A DNA stretch of 64,000 bases from Microvirga flocculans ATCC BAA-817 (GCF_000518665.1 NZ_JAEA01000003.1:62001-126000), one strand, 5' to 3'; positions 21,279-30,131 are shown, counted from the first letter of the stretch. Numbers and translations: made by a program. Notes: a model not told the origin generated them from the letters alone.

Positions 21279-22220
21279 TTAAGCCGCCGCGCCTCCGCCC
21301 TCGGTCTTCAGCCATGCCGCGCCGCAGGCTTTCGCCAGTTCGCGGACGCGCAGGATGTAGCTCTGGCGCTCGGTGACGGAGATCACGCCGCGGGCGTCGA
21401 GCAGGTTGAACATGTGGCTGGCCTTGATGCACTGGTCATAGGCCGGCAGGGCCATGAGATGGCGCTGGTCGTTGGAACCGGACTTGGGCTCGCCGTCCTC
21501 CAGATACTTGCGGCAGGCGGCCTCGGCGTCGCGGAAGTGCCGGAATAGCATCTCCGTGTCTGCATATTCGAAGTTGTGGCGGGAATATTCCTGCTCGGCC
21601 TGGAGGAACACATCGCCATAGGTGACCTTCCGGTCCCCTTCGAGGCCGTTGAAGTTGAGGTCGTAGATCGATTCCACGCCCTGCAGATACATGGCGAGGC
21701 GCTCGAGCCCGTAGGTCAGCTCGCCCGCCACGGGCGAGCACTCGAAGCCCGCCACCTGCTGGAAGTAAGTGAACTGCGACACTTCCATGCCGTCGCACCA
21801 GCATTCCCAGCCGAGGCCCCAGGCCCCCAGCGTCGGGCTTTCCCAGTCGTCCTCGACGAAGCGGATGTCGTGGACACCCGTGTCGATGCCGATGGCCTTG
21901 AGCGAGCCGAGATAGAGCTCCTGCAGGTTCGGCGGGTTCGGCTTCAGGATGACCTGGAACTGGTAATAGTGTTGAAGCCGGTTGGGGTTCTCACCGTAGC
22001 GCCCGTCCTTCGGGCGGCGGGAAGGCTGGACATAGGCCGCGCGCCAGGGCTTCGGGCCCAGCGCCCGAAGGGTCGTCGCCGGGTGGAAGGTGCCCGCGCC
22101 GACCTCCATGTCGTAGGGCTGGAGAATGACGCAGCCCTGCTCCGCCCAATAGCGCTGGAGCGTGAGGATCAGGCCCTGGAAAGAGCGCGCAGGGTTCATG
22201 TGCGCGGGTTCGCTCGTCAT
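21279..22220 (-). CDS. glyQ: Glycyl-tRNA synthetase, alpha subunit
   Basis: A 313-residue catalytic subunit of alpha2beta2 glycyl-tRNA synthetase, class II. Family blocks are [72 protein letters not shown] and [12 protein letters not shown]. It charges tRNA-Gly together with GlyS. ATG at 22220 is used; an ATG seven codons further in (22199) is also possible since neither has a good ribosome site. It is first of the glyQ-DUF559-glyS unit and lies 180 bp downstream of the S49 protease gene. Confidence 0.96.
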   Translation of the reverse strand: MTSEPAHMNPARSFQGLILTLQRYWAEQGCVILQPYDMEVGAGTFHPATTLRALGPKPWRAAYVQPSRRPKDGRYGENPNRLQHYYQFQVILKPNPPNLQELYLGSLKAIGIDTGVHDIRFVEDDWESPTLGAWGLGWECWCDGMEVSQFTYFQQVAGFECSPVAGELTYGLERLAMYLQGVESIYDLNFNGLEGDRKVTYGDVFLQAEQEYSRHNFEYADTEMLFRHFRDAEAACRKYLEDGEPKSGSNDQRHLMALPAYDQCIKASHMFNLLDARGVISVTERQSYILRVRELAKACGAAWLKTEGGGAAA

Positions 22221-22400
22221 GTCGGCGTCCGGTTTGTCTTGAAAATCTCTGGCGAACCCTTGGGATGACGGAGGCCCCAAGTCAAGCGTTGGGGCGGCAT
22301 CCCTGTCATTCGCGGTCGATAGGGTCATGGCGGGCAACGGAATTTCCCTGCCCGCTCAAGGCCCTGGATCCTGTCGCAGGCCCTGAAGGCCACCGAGACC

Positions 22401-23285
22401 TTAAAGCCCCAGCCGGGCCCAGGCGGCCCGCTCCTCCAGGGCTCCCACCACCTCGCCGGGATCGATGAGGCTGCTCTGGCCGAGCGACCGGCGGCCGAAG
22501 AGACGGCCCAGCAGCGGCGGGCCGGAGGGCTCGATCATGCGGAACCGCACCGTCTCGCCGAAGCGCTGGCGCAGGATGGGCCGGATGTCGCCGAGGCCGT
22601 CGACGAGGCCGAGTTCGAGCGCCTCCGCGCCCACCCAGAAAGCACCCGAGAAGAGGTCGTCGTAGGAATCGTTGAGCTTTTCGCCCCGGCGCTCGCGCAC
22701 GAGTTCGGCGAAGACGTCGTGGATCCGGCGCTGGAGCCCCTTCAGGCGCACCACGTCTTCCGGGTTCTCGGGCCGGAAGGGGTCGAGCATCGCCTTGCTC
22801 TTGCCCGCCGTATGGACCCGGCGCTCGATGCCGATGCGCTCGATCAGTTCATGGAACCCGAAGCTGGCCGAGACGACGCCGATGGAGCCGACGATGGAAG
22901 CCGGATCGGCATAAATCTCGTCCGCCGCGCAGGCGATCATGTAGCCGCCGGAGGCCGCCGCATCCTCCACGAAGGCGATGACGGGGATCTTCTTTTCCTC
23001 CGAGAGGCTGCGGATCCGCCTGTAGATCAGGTGCGACTGGGCCGCCGAGCCCCCGGGGGAGTTGATGACGAGGCCCACCGCCTTCGCCCCCGGCACGGAA
23101 AAGGCGCGCTCCAGCAGGGGCGCCACGCTCGACATGGCGAGCCCTGGCCGCAGGGGCATCACGGCGCCGATGGCGCCCGACAGGCGCACCACGGGAACGA
23201 TGGGAACCGTGTAGCGACGATACTTGCTCGGAAGAAGGAACTGAAGACGTTCGGGAAGCATGGATGAGAACGAAGTTTGAGCCAT
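22401..23285 (-). CDS. S49 family signal-peptide-peptidase-like protease (SohB/SppA type)
   Basis: A 294-residue member of the SppA/SohB serine proteases, which degrade cleaved signal peptides and membrane-protein fragments. The fold is ClpP-like with a Ser/Lys dyad: S112 in EDAAASGGYMIACAADEI and K164 in TAGKSKAMLDPF. The GLVINSPGGSAAQS segment near 71-84 is the oxyanion strand. It is the short, single-domain form. There is no strong N-terminal transmembrane segment, only VPIVPVVRLSGAIGAVM, so it may associate peripherally with the membrane. Confidence 0.9.
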   Translation of the reverse strand: MAQTSFSSMLPERLQFLLPSKYRRYTVPIVPVVRLSGAIGAVMPLRPGLAMSSVAPLLERAFSVPGAKAVGLVINSPGGSAAQSHLIYRRIRSLSEEKKIPVIAFVEDAAASGGYMIACAADEIYADPASIVGSIGVVSASFGFHELIERIGIERRVHTAGKSKAMLDPFRPENPEDVVRLKGLQRRIHDVFAELVRERRGEKLNDSYDDLFSGAFWVGAEALELGLVDGLGDIRPILRQRFGETVRFRMIEPSGPPLLGRLFGRRSLGQSSLIDPGEVVGALEERAAWARLGL

Positions 23286-23447
23286 GCCCCCTATGTAGGG
23301 TGTACGGCCCTGCTTCCCAAGATGAATGTGCCGTTAGGGAACTTGTTGGCCACCATTCAGTTACGGCCGTTTAAACAGAAAGCATGGAGAAAAGCCCTGC
23401 GGCGAAGCCGTCACGGCCCGCCCGGAGCAAAGGTGAGGAGATTGTCG

Positions 23448-23753
23448 ATGCGTCGTTTGATTGTAGGCCTTCTCGGCTTTGCCGCCCTCGGCCTCGGCGC
23501 CGTTTCCGTCCAGCCGGCCGAAGCGCAGCCCTATTACCGGGGCTATGGATACGGCCATCGCCCGGTGATCGAGTACCGTTACGGCCACCCCTATCGCGGC
23601 TATCGCCCCTATCGTCCCTATTACGGTTATCGTCCGGTCCGCACGGTCCGGCGCTGCTGGGTCGAGCGACGGAGGGTCTGGACGAATTACGGCTGGGTGC
23701 GCCGTCCTGTAGAGGTCTGCCGCACGGTTCAGCGGCCCTACTACAGGTACTGA
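23448..23753 (+). CDS. Small secreted Tyr/Arg/Pro-rich protein
   Basis: A 101-residue protein with a cleavable signal peptide (MRRLIVGLLGFAALGLGAVSVQPAEAQ). The mature part is low-complexity YRGY/YRPY repeats, then a short domain with two Cys (RRCWVERRRVW and VEVCRTV) that may form a disulfide. Such small Tyr-rich envelope proteins are common in Rhizobiales but have no known function. A GGTGAGGAG site stands ahead of the ATG, which is why the longer in-frame reading from 23277 is rejected. It ends 4 nt before a strong terminator. Confidence 0.8.
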   Translation: MRRLIVGLLGFAALGLGAVSVQPAEAQPYYRGYGYGHRPVIEYRYGHPYRGYRPYRPYYGYRPVRTVRRCWVERRRVWTNYGWVRRPVEVCRTVQRPYYRY

Positions 23754-23757
23754 CCAT

Positions 23758-23781
23758 AAGGGCGCCGAAAGGCGCCCTTTT
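23758..23781. terminator. Bidirectional Rho-independent terminator
   Basis: AAGGGCGCC-GAAA-GGCGCCCTTTT: a 9-bp GC-rich stem with a GNRA tetraloop and flanking A and T runs, between the convergent Tyr-rich gene and the methyltransferase gene. It works on either strand. Confidence 0.9.
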
Positions 23782-24533
23782 CATAGAAGAGCCGCTTCGC
23801 CCAGGTGCAGCGCCTCCGCCTGGGGCGTGAAGCGCCCGTCGGGGCCGTTCAGGATCACGGGCGGCAGAATGGTCAAGGGCGCGCGGGCGCCCTTGGTCCC
23901 GGAGAGCAGGAAGCGGATCGCAGGCCTGTCGGCCGCCGGGTGAACGAAGCGCAGCTCCATCCCGCCGAGGCGCCCTTCCAGGATCGCGAGGCATTCGGCG
24001 ACCCGGTCGGCCCGGTGGATCATCACGAGCCTCCCCTTGGGCTTGAGCAGGCCCGCGCAAGCCTTGAGCCAAGCCTCCAATCCGCCCGCCGGCAGGGCAT
24101 GGGCCGCAGCCCGGCTCCGATCGGGCGAGATCCGGGCCTGCCCCTCTTCCAGGAAGGGCGGATTGGTCAGGACGAGATCGGCGCTCTCTGGCCTCAGGCC
24201 CGCATCGTGGCGGGAAGCCTTGTCGAGCACATCGGCGACGGCGACCTCCCCATGCAGATTGTTGTCCCGGCAATTGCGGCGGCAGAGCGCGGCAAGCGCG
24301 GGATCCCGCTCCACGAAGACGAAACGCGCATCCGGCACGCGGGCCGCCGCCATGAGGCCGACCGCGCCGGTCGCCGCGCCAACGTCCATCGCCACGTCGC
24401 CGGGCCTCACGGGGGCGGCGGCGGCCAGCAGCACCGCATCGGTACCCGCGCGATGGCCCTTCGCGGGCTGAAGGAGGCGGACCCGCCCGCCCAGCAGTAA
24501 ATCCTGCGTGATCTCAAGGGTGGTCTCAGACAT
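23781..24533 (-). CDS. tRNA(Val) adenine-N6 methyltransferase-like (TrmN6/YfiC family)
   Basis: A 250-residue class I SAM-dependent methyltransferase. It shows the N-terminal GHRAGTDAVLLAAAAPVRPGDVAMDVGAATGAVGL (SAM motif I at about 50-58), the acidic VERDP, and the catalytic NPPF (NPPFLEEG at about 123-130), as in N6-adenine methylases of the TrmN6/YfiC type that modify A37 of tRNA-Val. Its ATG overlaps the end of the upstream DUF2007 gene by 8 nt, so the two are co-translated. The specific tRNA target is not provable here. Confidence 0.82.
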   Translation of the reverse strand: MSETTLEITQDLLLGGRVRLLQPAKGHRAGTDAVLLAAAAPVRPGDVAMDVGAATGAVGLMAAARVPDARFVFVERDPALAALCRRNCRDNNLHGEVAVADVLDKASRHDAGLRPESADLVLTNPPFLEEGQARISPDRSRAAAHALPAGGLEAWLKACAGLLKPKGRLVMIHRADRVAECLAILEGRLGGMELRFVHPAADRPAIRFLLSGTKGARAPLTILPPVILNGPDGRFTPQAEALHLGEAALL

Positions 24534-24750
24534 GGCGCAGCTCGGATTCGAGACCGGCCTCGGCGATCAGGCGGCGGGCCTGCGCCATATGCCCTTCGGG
24601 AACGAGGACCCGGCGCGGGAAGGCCCCGATCATGCCCTCCAGGGCGCTCATATGCGCATCCGCAACGAGAACCGGGATATTGGCGTTTTCCAACAAGGAT
24701 TGTAGGAAGCCGATCAGGACGAGATCGTTGGTTCGGACGATTTCGATCAT
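24526..24750 (-). CDS. DUF2007-domain protein
   Basis: A 74-residue protein of the DUF2007 (putative signal transducing, ferredoxin-like fold) family. The pattern MIEIVRTNDLVLIGFLQSLLENANIPVLVADAHMS, then PRRVLVPEGHMAQARRLI, is characteristic. These small proteins are widely conserved and of unknown function; a role in sensing is only a guess from the fold. It overlaps the methyltransferase start by 8 nt and is divergent from the polyprenyl synthase gene across 109 bp. Confidence 0.82.
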   Translation of the reverse strand: MIEIVRTNDLVLIGFLQSLLENANIPVLVADAHMSALEGMIGAFPRRVLVPEGHMAQARRLIAEAGLESELRHV

Positions 24751-24859
24751 CGGCTTGCGCCCCTTCCTTTGCGGTAAGCGTTTGCTTTGCAGCATGGAAA
24801 GTGCCATGCCAGTCCATATTCCTACCGGCCATCCCGGCCGGCAACCCGGGTCATGACAA

Positions 24860-25879
24860 GTGGGCGTCGTCGTTCCGTTCGAAGACAAGCATCCCGAAAA
24901 GAATGCGAGCATCGAAAAGCTCGTGTCCCTTGTGGCCTCCGACATGGAACGGGTCAATGCGATGATCCTGTCGCGCACCGGTTCCGACGTCACGATGATC
25001 CCGGAAGTGGCCAATCACCTGATTTCCTCGGGCGGCAAGCGCCTGCGCCCCATGCTGACCCTCGCGACCGCCGGCCTCTCCGGCTACAAGGGCGACGGGC
25101 ATGTGAAGCTCGCGGCCGCCGTGGAGTTCATGCACACCGCCACCCTCCTCCATGACGACGTTGTGGACGAGAGCGACATGCGCCGGGGCAAGATCGCCGC
25201 CCGAATCAAGTGGGGCAACGAGGCGAGCGTGCTGGTCGGCGACTTCCTCCTCGGCCAGGCCTTCCGCATGATGGTGGAGGTGGGCTCGCTGCGCGCCCTC
25301 GACATCCTGTCCGCCGCCGCGACAGTGATCGCGGAGGGCGAGGTGATGCAGCTCGCCGCCGCCAAGAACACCGAGACGACCGAGGACGAGTACCTCGCCG
25401 TGATCCGCGGCAAGACCGCGGAACTCTTCGCCGCCGCCTGCGAGGTGGGCCCGGTCATCGCCGGACGCCCCAAGGCCGAACAGGCCGCCTGCCGCTCCTA
25501 CGGCATGAATCTCGGCATCGCCTTCCAGCTCGTGGACGACGCCCTCGATTACGGCGGCAAGGCCGCGACGCTGGGCAAGAACGTGGGCGACGATTTCCGC
25601 GAGGGGAAGATCACGCTGCCCGTCGTCCTGTCCTTCCGCCGCGGATCGGAGGAGGAGCGCGCCTTCTGGAAGCGCGTGCTCGAGCGGAGCGAGATCGAGG
25701 AGGCCGATCTCGAACAGGCCATCGCCATCATGCGCCGCCACCGGGCGCTGGAGGACACCGTCGAGCGCGCCCGCCATTACGGCGCCATGGCCCGCGATGC
25801 GCTCGCCCTCTTCCCGTCCGGTCCCATGAAGCAGGCTCTTCTCGACACCGTCGACTTCTGCATCGCCCGGGCGTATTGA
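24860..25879 (+). CDS. ispB: Polyprenyl (octa-/decaprenyl) diphosphate synthase
   Basis: A 339-residue trans-prenyltransferase that elongates farnesyl/geranylgeranyl diphosphate to the ubiquinone side chain. The first Asp-rich motif DDVVD is at 99-103 and the second DDALD at 226-230, with GGKRLRP at 58-64 and the KT pair in RGKTAEL. In Rhizobiales the product is usually C50 (decaprenyl), which would be consistent with Q10, but chain length cannot be read from sequence with certainty. The start is GTG at 24860 (no good ATG in frame). It is divergent from DUF2007. Confidence 0.93.
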   Translation: MGVVVPFEDKHPEKNASIEKLVSLVASDMERVNAMILSRTGSDVTMIPEVANHLISSGGKRLRPMLTLATAGLSGYKGDGHVKLAAAVEFMHTATLLHDDVVDESDMRRGKIAARIKWGNEASVLVGDFLLGQAFRMMVEVGSLRALDILSAAATVIAEGEVMQLAAAKNTETTEDEYLAVIRGKTAELFAAACEVGPVIAGRPKAEQAACRSYGMNLGIAFQLVDDALDYGGKAATLGKNVGDDFREGKITLPVVLSFRRGSEEERAFWKRVLERSEIEEADLEQAIAIMRRHRALEDTVERARHYGAMARDALALFPSGPMKQALLDTVDFCIARAY

Positions 25880-25890
25880 GCATAGCAGAT

Positions 25891-25910
25891 TTGTTCTTTT
25901 TAAAGAACAA
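25891..25910. promoter_or_regulatory. Perfect AT-rich palindrome ahead of the metQ promoter
   Basis: TTGTTCTTT-TT-AAAGAACAA, 9-bp arms, 12 nt after the polyprenyl synthase stop and 5 bp before a TTGACA box. It may be an operator or a weak terminator; neither is proven. Confidence 0.5.
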
Positions 25911-25915
25911 AACGG

Positions 25916-25943
25916 TTGACATAAAAATCATCAGGTTTAAAAA
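25916..25943 (+). promoter_or_regulatory. Candidate sigma-70 promoter for the metQ leader
   Basis: TTGACA (25916-25921), 16-bp spacer, TAAAAA (25938-25943). It would start RNA about 30 nt before the SAM-II aptamer, which fits a riboswitch-controlled leader. Confidence 0.5.
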
Positions 25944-25978
25944 GGTTCCTGTCGCGGGACGGCTTCGGCCGCCCCGGG

Positions 25979-26032
25979 GCCGCGGTGATTTGAGACGAGC
26001 AGCTTGCGCCGCGTGATCAAACGCTAAAGCGC
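25979..26032 (+). ncRNA. SAM-II riboswitch
   Basis: This stretch shows the conserved SAM-II (metA-leader) features. The P1 arm CGCGG (25981-25985) pairs with CCGCG (26009-26013). After the first arm comes the GUGAUUU-type loop, then GCTTGC, then a purine-rich spacer, then the conserved GCTAAA block (26023-26028) that forms the H-type pseudoknot. SAM-II aptamers bind S-adenosylmethionine and switch off translation of methionine-biosynthesis or transport genes in alphaproteobacteria. Here metQ lies about 205 nt downstream. Identification by eye; a covariance-model run would be decisive. Confidence 0.85.
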
Positions 26033-26069
26033 CACGGAGCGTATCCCGCCTCGTGGTTCACGAGGATCC

Positions 26070-26159
26070 ATGGCCATGACGCGCCTTCTCCTTATGACGG
26101 CATTCCTGTTGTCCCATCGGCCTCTTCCGGCCGAGCGGTGTCGTCGCTTCACGGCCTGA
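26070..26159 (+). CDS. Putative leader ORF between SAM-II riboswitch and metQ
   Basis: A 29-codon ORF beginning MAMTRLLLMTAFLLSH, with a GAGGATCC site just before the ATG, 38 nt after the aptamer and 77 nt before metQ. It has three Met codons in its first nine. A GC-rich hairpin (arms TCGGCC/GGCCGA at 26117-26134) sits in its middle. It could be a leader peptide or chance. No family match is recognised. Confidence 0.35.
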   Translation: MAMTRLLLMTAFLLSHRPLPAERCRRFTA

Positions 26160-26236
26160 TTCCTTTCCCTCCATCCCGAACCACATGTCCGGCTTCGTGC
26201 CGAAGACCGGGCGAACTTTGCCTGAAAGGTACTCCT

Positions 26237-27046
26237 ATGTCCGTTTTCACCCGCCGCACCCTTCTGGCCGCCAGCATCGCGCTGGGCGCTGCCCTGACCA
26301 CCGCGCTGCCCGTCGCGGCCCAGCAGAAGAGCATCAAGGTCGGCGTCATGTCCGGCGCCGAGGAAGAGGTGGCGCAGGTCGTCAAGAAGGTCGCGGCCAC
26401 GAAGGGCCTTAACGTCGAGCTCGTTCCCTTCTCCGACTACGCGCTCGTGAACGAGGCGCTGGAGCGCAAGGACCTCGACGCCAACGCCTTCCAGCACAAG
26501 CCCTATCTCGACGCGCAGATCGCCGCCCGCGGCTACAAGATCATGCCCGTCGGCTTCACCTTCGTGCAGCCCATCGGCCTCTATTCGAAGAAGGTGAAGG
26601 CCGTCGCAGAGCTGAAGAGCGGCGCGAAGATCGGCATCCCGAACGACCCGAGCAACGGCGGACGCGCACTCAACCTGCTCGCCGCCCAGGGCCTGATCAA
26701 GCTGAAGGACGGCAAGGGCCTGTCGCCGTCGCTCCTCGACATCGCCGAGAATCCGAAGAACATCCAGATTTCGGAGCTCGATGCCGCGCAGCTGCCTCGC
26801 GCCCTGCCCGATCTCGACGCGGCCGTGATCAACACCGACCACGCGCTCAATGGCGGTCTCGACATCCGCAAGGACACGATCGCGGTCGAGAAGCGCGAGG
26901 GCAATCCTTACGCGAACTTCGTCGCCGCCCGGAAGGGCGACGAGAACCGCCCGGAGATCAAGACCTTCGTGGAGGCCTATCAGTCGCCCGAGGTCGCGAA
27001 GTTCCTGGACGAGCGCTTCAAGGGCGCCATCATTCCGGCGTGGTAA
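26237..27046 (+). CDS. metQ: MetQ/NlpA-family methionine-binding protein
   Basis: A 269-residue periplasmic solute-binding protein of the MetQ class, which delivers methionine to the MetNI ABC importer. The N-terminus MSVFTRRTLLAASIALGAAL...PVAAQQ is a Tat-like signal (RR) with an AxA-type cleavage and no lipobox Cys. The mature part shows FSDYALVNEALERKDLDANAFQHKPYLDA, IGLYSKKVKAV, IPNDPSNGGRALNLLAAQGLI and ANFVAARKGDENRPEI, all MetQ-like. No metN or metI gene is in the window, so it acts with distant partners. The SAM-II riboswitch upstream agrees with methionine control. ATG 26237 is chosen because the signal peptide begins there. Confidence 0.92.
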   Translation: MSVFTRRTLLAASIALGAALTTALPVAAQQKSIKVGVMSGAEEEVAQVVKKVAATKGLNVELVPFSDYALVNEALERKDLDANAFQHKPYLDAQIAARGYKIMPVGFTFVQPIGLYSKKVKAVAELKSGAKIGIPNDPSNGGRALNLLAAQGLIKLKDGKGLSPSLLDIAENPKNIQISELDAAQLPRALPDLDAAVINTDHALNGGLDIRKDTIAVEKREGNPYANFVAARKGDENRPEIKTFVEAYQSPEVAKFLDERFKGAIIPAW

Positions 27047-27083
27047 GCCGCCGCTCCGCAGCCTTTCATCATCGCTGCACGTC

Positions 27084-27106
27084 ATGGCCGGGCTTGTCCC
27101 GGCCAT
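27084..27106. repeat. REP-like hairpin ATGGCCGGG...CCCGGCCAT, copy 1
   Basis: A 9-bp perfect stem with CTTGT loop in the gap between the metQ and ispE ends, with a TTTCG follow-on, so it may also terminate both genes. The same core recurs at 28069-28087 in opposite orientation, at 50274-50303 and, in variant form, at 17618-17637. Confidence 0.75.
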
Positions 27107-27139
27107 TTCGTTTCGTGGAGGTCGGATCGACCCGGGAAT

Positions 27140-28012
27140 CTACCGCAGGCTCGTCGCCCGCACCCACCAGCCCGGCCGCAGCTTGCTGAGCCGCCGGCCC
27201 GCCTCGGCGGCCGTGGCGGCATCGCCGTAGAGCCCGAACGCCGTCGCTCCGGAGCCGGACATGCGGGCAAGACGGCAGCCCGGCGTGTCCCGCAACAGGC
27301 CCAGCGCCTCGCCGATCAGGGGCTGAAGGGCGCGCGCGGGCGCCTCGAGATCGTTGCGGCCCTCCTGAAGAACCCCGACAAGCGCGTTCGCGGAAAGGCC
27401 TGCGACCGCCGGGTGGCGCGCGCCGGGCAGCGCCTCTCCCGGCCGAAGGCCGAGCGCCCTGAACACGGCCGGGGTCTCCACAGGCACGCGCGGATTGACC
27501 AGCACGGCGAAGAGGCGCGGCAGGCCGAGCGGCGGTCCGATCTCCTCCCCCGCCCCGCGCATCATGCGGGCCCTCGGCTCCAGGCAGACGGGCACATCGG
27601 CTCCCGTCAGGCGCGCCGCCTCGCGCAGGGCCGGGTGGGTCAGGGACAGGCCGTTCAGCCGCGCCAGCAGCCGCAGGGCCGCGGCTGCATCCGACGAACC
27701 GCCGCCGATTCCGGCCGCCACGGGCAGACGCTTCACGAGATGAAACGTCCCGACCTTGAGACCCTCCACGCGCTCCGCGAGCAGGCGCGCCGCCTTCAGG
27801 ACGAGATTGTCGGAATCGCTCCCGGCAAGGGGCGCCGTCGGGCCGCGGACATCGAGGGCGAGCGTCCGCCCCGGTTCGAGCCGCAGATCGTCGCCCGTTC
27901 CGGCGAAGGCCACGAGGCTCTCCAGGTCGTGATAGCCGTCCGCCCGGCGCCCGAGCACGTGGAGCGTCAGGTTGATCTTGGCGGGAGCGCGGGTGGCGAG
28001 CGGCAGGGGCAT
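27140..28012 (-). CDS. ispE: 4-diphosphocytidyl-2-C-methyl-D-erythritol kinase
   Basis: A 290-residue GHMP kinase that phosphorylates CDP-methylerythritol at the 2-OH in the non-mevalonate isoprenoid pathway. Motif I is [20 protein letters not shown] at 9-28, motif II is [18 protein letters not shown] at about 96-112, and motif III is [13 protein letters not shown] near the C-terminus. The product supplies the isoprenoid precursors that the polyprenyl synthase above elongates. ATG 28012 is the family start; the in-frame Arg-rich extension is not. The gene is bracketed by two inverted REP-like hairpins. Confidence 0.95.
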   Translation of the reverse strand: MPLPLATRAPAKINLTLHVLGRRADGYHDLESLVAFAGTGDDLRLEPGRTLALDVRGPTAPLAGSDSDNLVLKAARLLAERVEGLKVGTFHLVKRLPVAAGIGGGSSDAAAALRLLARLNGLSLTHPALREAARLTGADVPVCLEPRARMMRGAGEEIGPPLGLPRLFAVLVNPRVPVETPAVFRALGLRPGEALPGARHPAVAGLSANALVGVLQEGRNDLEAPARALQPLIGEALGLLRDTPGCRLARMSGSGATAFGLYGDAATAAEAGRRLSKLRPGWWVRATSLR

Positions 28013-28068
28013 GGCGCTTCCATGCCCCAGAGCGGGGCGGTTGGGAAGAGCGGCCCTGACACGCAAGC

Positions 28069-28087
28069 GGCCGGGACGAGCCCGGCC
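28069..28087. repeat. REP-like hairpin, copy 2
   Basis: GGCCGGG-ACGAG-CCCGGCC between ispE and the TPR gene, in the opposite orientation to the copy at 27084-27106. The pair brackets ispE. Confidence 0.7.
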
Positions 28088-28119
28088 ACGATGCAGGATC
28101 AACCGCTTCGGGAGAAGCC

Positions 28120-29922
28120 TTACCCGCCGTTCTGCTTCGGCGCTTCCGGCTGGGGCGGAGGCGCATTCTCGGCGGCGGCGGGCTTCGGGTCCTCTCCCAG
28201 GCCGTTGTCGATCTTCTTAAGGATCTTCACCAATTCCTCGTGCTCCGGATCAGAGTTCTTAGCGTGATCCCACTGGAACTTCGCCTCGAGCTTGCGCCCG
28301 ACCCTCCAATAGGCATCGCCCAGGTGATCGTTGATCGTCGGATCGCCCGGCTTCAGCTCCACGGCCTTCTCCAGCTCGCGCACGGCGTCCTCGTAGCGGC
28401 CCATGCGGTAATAGGCCCAGCCGAGCGAGTCGATGATCATGCCGTCGCGGGGGGCGAGCTCCACGGCCTTCGTGAGCATCTTGAAGGCTTCGTCGATGTT
28501 GATGTTCTGGTCGACCCAGGAATAGGCGAGATAGTTCATCACCTGCGCCCTGGCGGCCGGCAGCCCCTCGGGAACGAGTTCCAGCGCCTTCTTCAGGTCC
28601 GGCTCGGCCTTGTCCCATTGCTTCGCGCGCTCATAGGAGGTGCCGCGATAGAAATAGAGGATCCAGTGGCCGCGTTCCGGCTGGCCGATCAGCTTGATGG
28701 CCTTGTCGTAGGTCTCGGCGGCGTCCGCGAACTTCTTGCGCGAGCGCTGGACGTTGCCCAGCGCCATGATGACTTCCACGTCGTCCGGGCGCGCCTTCAT
28801 GAGCGCGTCGAGATGGGAGATGGCGTCGTCGCCCCGGCCCAGCAGCTCGTAATTGTGGCCGATGGAGATGTCTGCGCTCGTCCGAATGGGCGAATCCTTG
28901 GGAACCCGGTCGAAGATGGCGTTCGCCTTGTCGTATTGCTTCAGGCGCTCATAGACGTCGCCGAGGGTGATGAGGGCAAGCGCATGATCGCCCTTGAGAT
29001 CGAGGCCGAGGCGCAGATAGATGATCGCCGTCAGCTCGTCGCCCTGGGAATTGCCCACGACGCCGAGGCCGTAGAGCAGCTCCGCCGCGCCCTCCTGCGC
29101 ATTGGTGACATGGGGCGCAAGCGGCTTGCCCTGCTCCAGAGCCTCCATGGCGGCGCGGACGATGGGATGGCGCGGGGCCACCTCGTCGAAGGCCTTGTAG
29201 ATCTTCAGGGCGTCTTCCTTGCGGCCGCGCTTGGCGAGGAAGCGGCCGTAGGCGTCGACCACCTGGAGGGTGTTGCGTTCGCCCTCGTAGGCCGCCTTGA
29301 AGCGCTTCTCCGCCTCGTTCGGGTTGCCGGTCACATCCGCGATGAGAGCGGCGTGATATTCGCGGAACTGGTCGAAGGCGCGCTCGTTCTTGAGCTTGTC
29401 GACGGTCGCGAGCGCCTGTTTGCCGTCCTTGGATCCGGCATAGGTCCAGGCCGTCAGGAGCGTCGCCGTCAGGTCCGCCTGCCGGCCGCGGATGCTCTTC
29501 GAGAGCCGGGCCCGGGCATCGGCGTATTTCTGGTTCTTCATGGAGCGGACGCTTAAGGCGAACTGCGCGAGATTGTTCGACGCGTCCTGGGCCGAGAGGC
29601 GCTCCGCCGCGCGGATCGCATCCGCCATGGAGCCGTTGGCCAGGAAGGCGACGAAGGCGCGCTCCAGAAGCTCCTGGTTACGGGGATCTTCCTGGATCGC
29701 CTCGCGGAAGAAGATAGACGCCGCCTCGGTATCCCGCGCGGAGCCCGCCACATAAGCCGAGAGGAAGTTGCCTTCGAGGCTCTGGGCGGGCCTCAGGATC
29801 TCATCGTCCGTATTCGCGGCGGCGACCGGCGCCGCCAGGAGGCTGGCGGCCATCAGCATCAGGGCAGGCAGGCCCTTCCGGACCAGAGGCGTTTTCAAGG
29901 TGGGCACGAAGCGCGGCTCCAA
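28120..29922 (-). CDS. Secreted/periplasmic TPR protein
   Basis: A 600-residue protein with an N-terminal signal peptide ([22 protein letters not shown], cleavage near 35) followed by a solenoid of about nine to eleven tetratricopeptide repeats (for example [59 protein letters not shown] in sense). The tail after about 575 is Pro/Ala-rich. TPR proteins act as protein-protein scaffolds; no enzymatic domain is seen, and no function is claimed. The start is TTG at 29922; a GTG at 29907 is an alternative. It is co-directional with ispE across the hairpin at 28069. Confidence 0.82.
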   Translation of the reverse strand: MEPRFVPTLKTPLVRKGLPALMLMAASLLAAPVAAANTDDEILRPAQSLEGNFLSAYVAGSARDTEAASIFFREAIQEDPRNQELLERAFVAFLANGSMADAIRAAERLSAQDASNNLAQFALSVRSMKNQKYADARARLSKSIRGRQADLTATLLTAWTYAGSKDGKQALATVDKLKNERAFDQFREYHAALIADVTGNPNEAEKRFKAAYEGERNTLQVVDAYGRFLAKRGRKEDALKIYKAFDEVAPRHPIVRAAMEALEQGKPLAPHVTNAQEGAAELLYGLGVVGNSQGDELTAIIYLRLGLDLKGDHALALITLGDVYERLKQYDKANAIFDRVPKDSPIRTSADISIGHNYELLGRGDDAISHLDALMKARPDDVEVIMALGNVQRSRKKFADAAETYDKAIKLIGQPERGHWILYFYRGTSYERAKQWDKAEPDLKKALELVPEGLPAARAQVMNYLAYSWVDQNINIDEAFKMLTKAVELAPRDGMIIDSLGWAYYRMGRYEDAVRELEKAVELKPGDPTINDHLGDAYWRVGRKLEAKFQWDHAKNSDPEHEELVKILKKIDNGLGEDPKPAAAENAPPPQPEAPKQNGG

Positions 29923-30054
29923 TCATCGCGACATCTCATCGGGAGGAGATGTGCGCCAAATCAGGCCGGAGAATGGCGTCTCCCTCCGAGAGCCGCAAGG
30001 GGACAATTGCCGCTGGGGGCGTAAAAGCCGCGTGAGGGGAGAGGAGAGCAGGCC

Positions 30055-30078
30055 TTCCTCCCCCTTGTGGGGAGGGAA
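30055..30078. repeat. Half copy of the CTCCCCCTTGTGGGGAG repeat
   Basis: TTCCTCCCC-CTTGT-GGGGAGGGAA hairpin in the 209-bp gap between the TPR gene and ETF-QO. It shares core and loop with the long element at 21151-21262. Confidence 0.75.
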
Positions 30079-30131
30079 ACACGCGCCTTACGCGGCTGCT
30101 ATCCGGGATGGCGGCTCGCAAGTCAGCGCCA

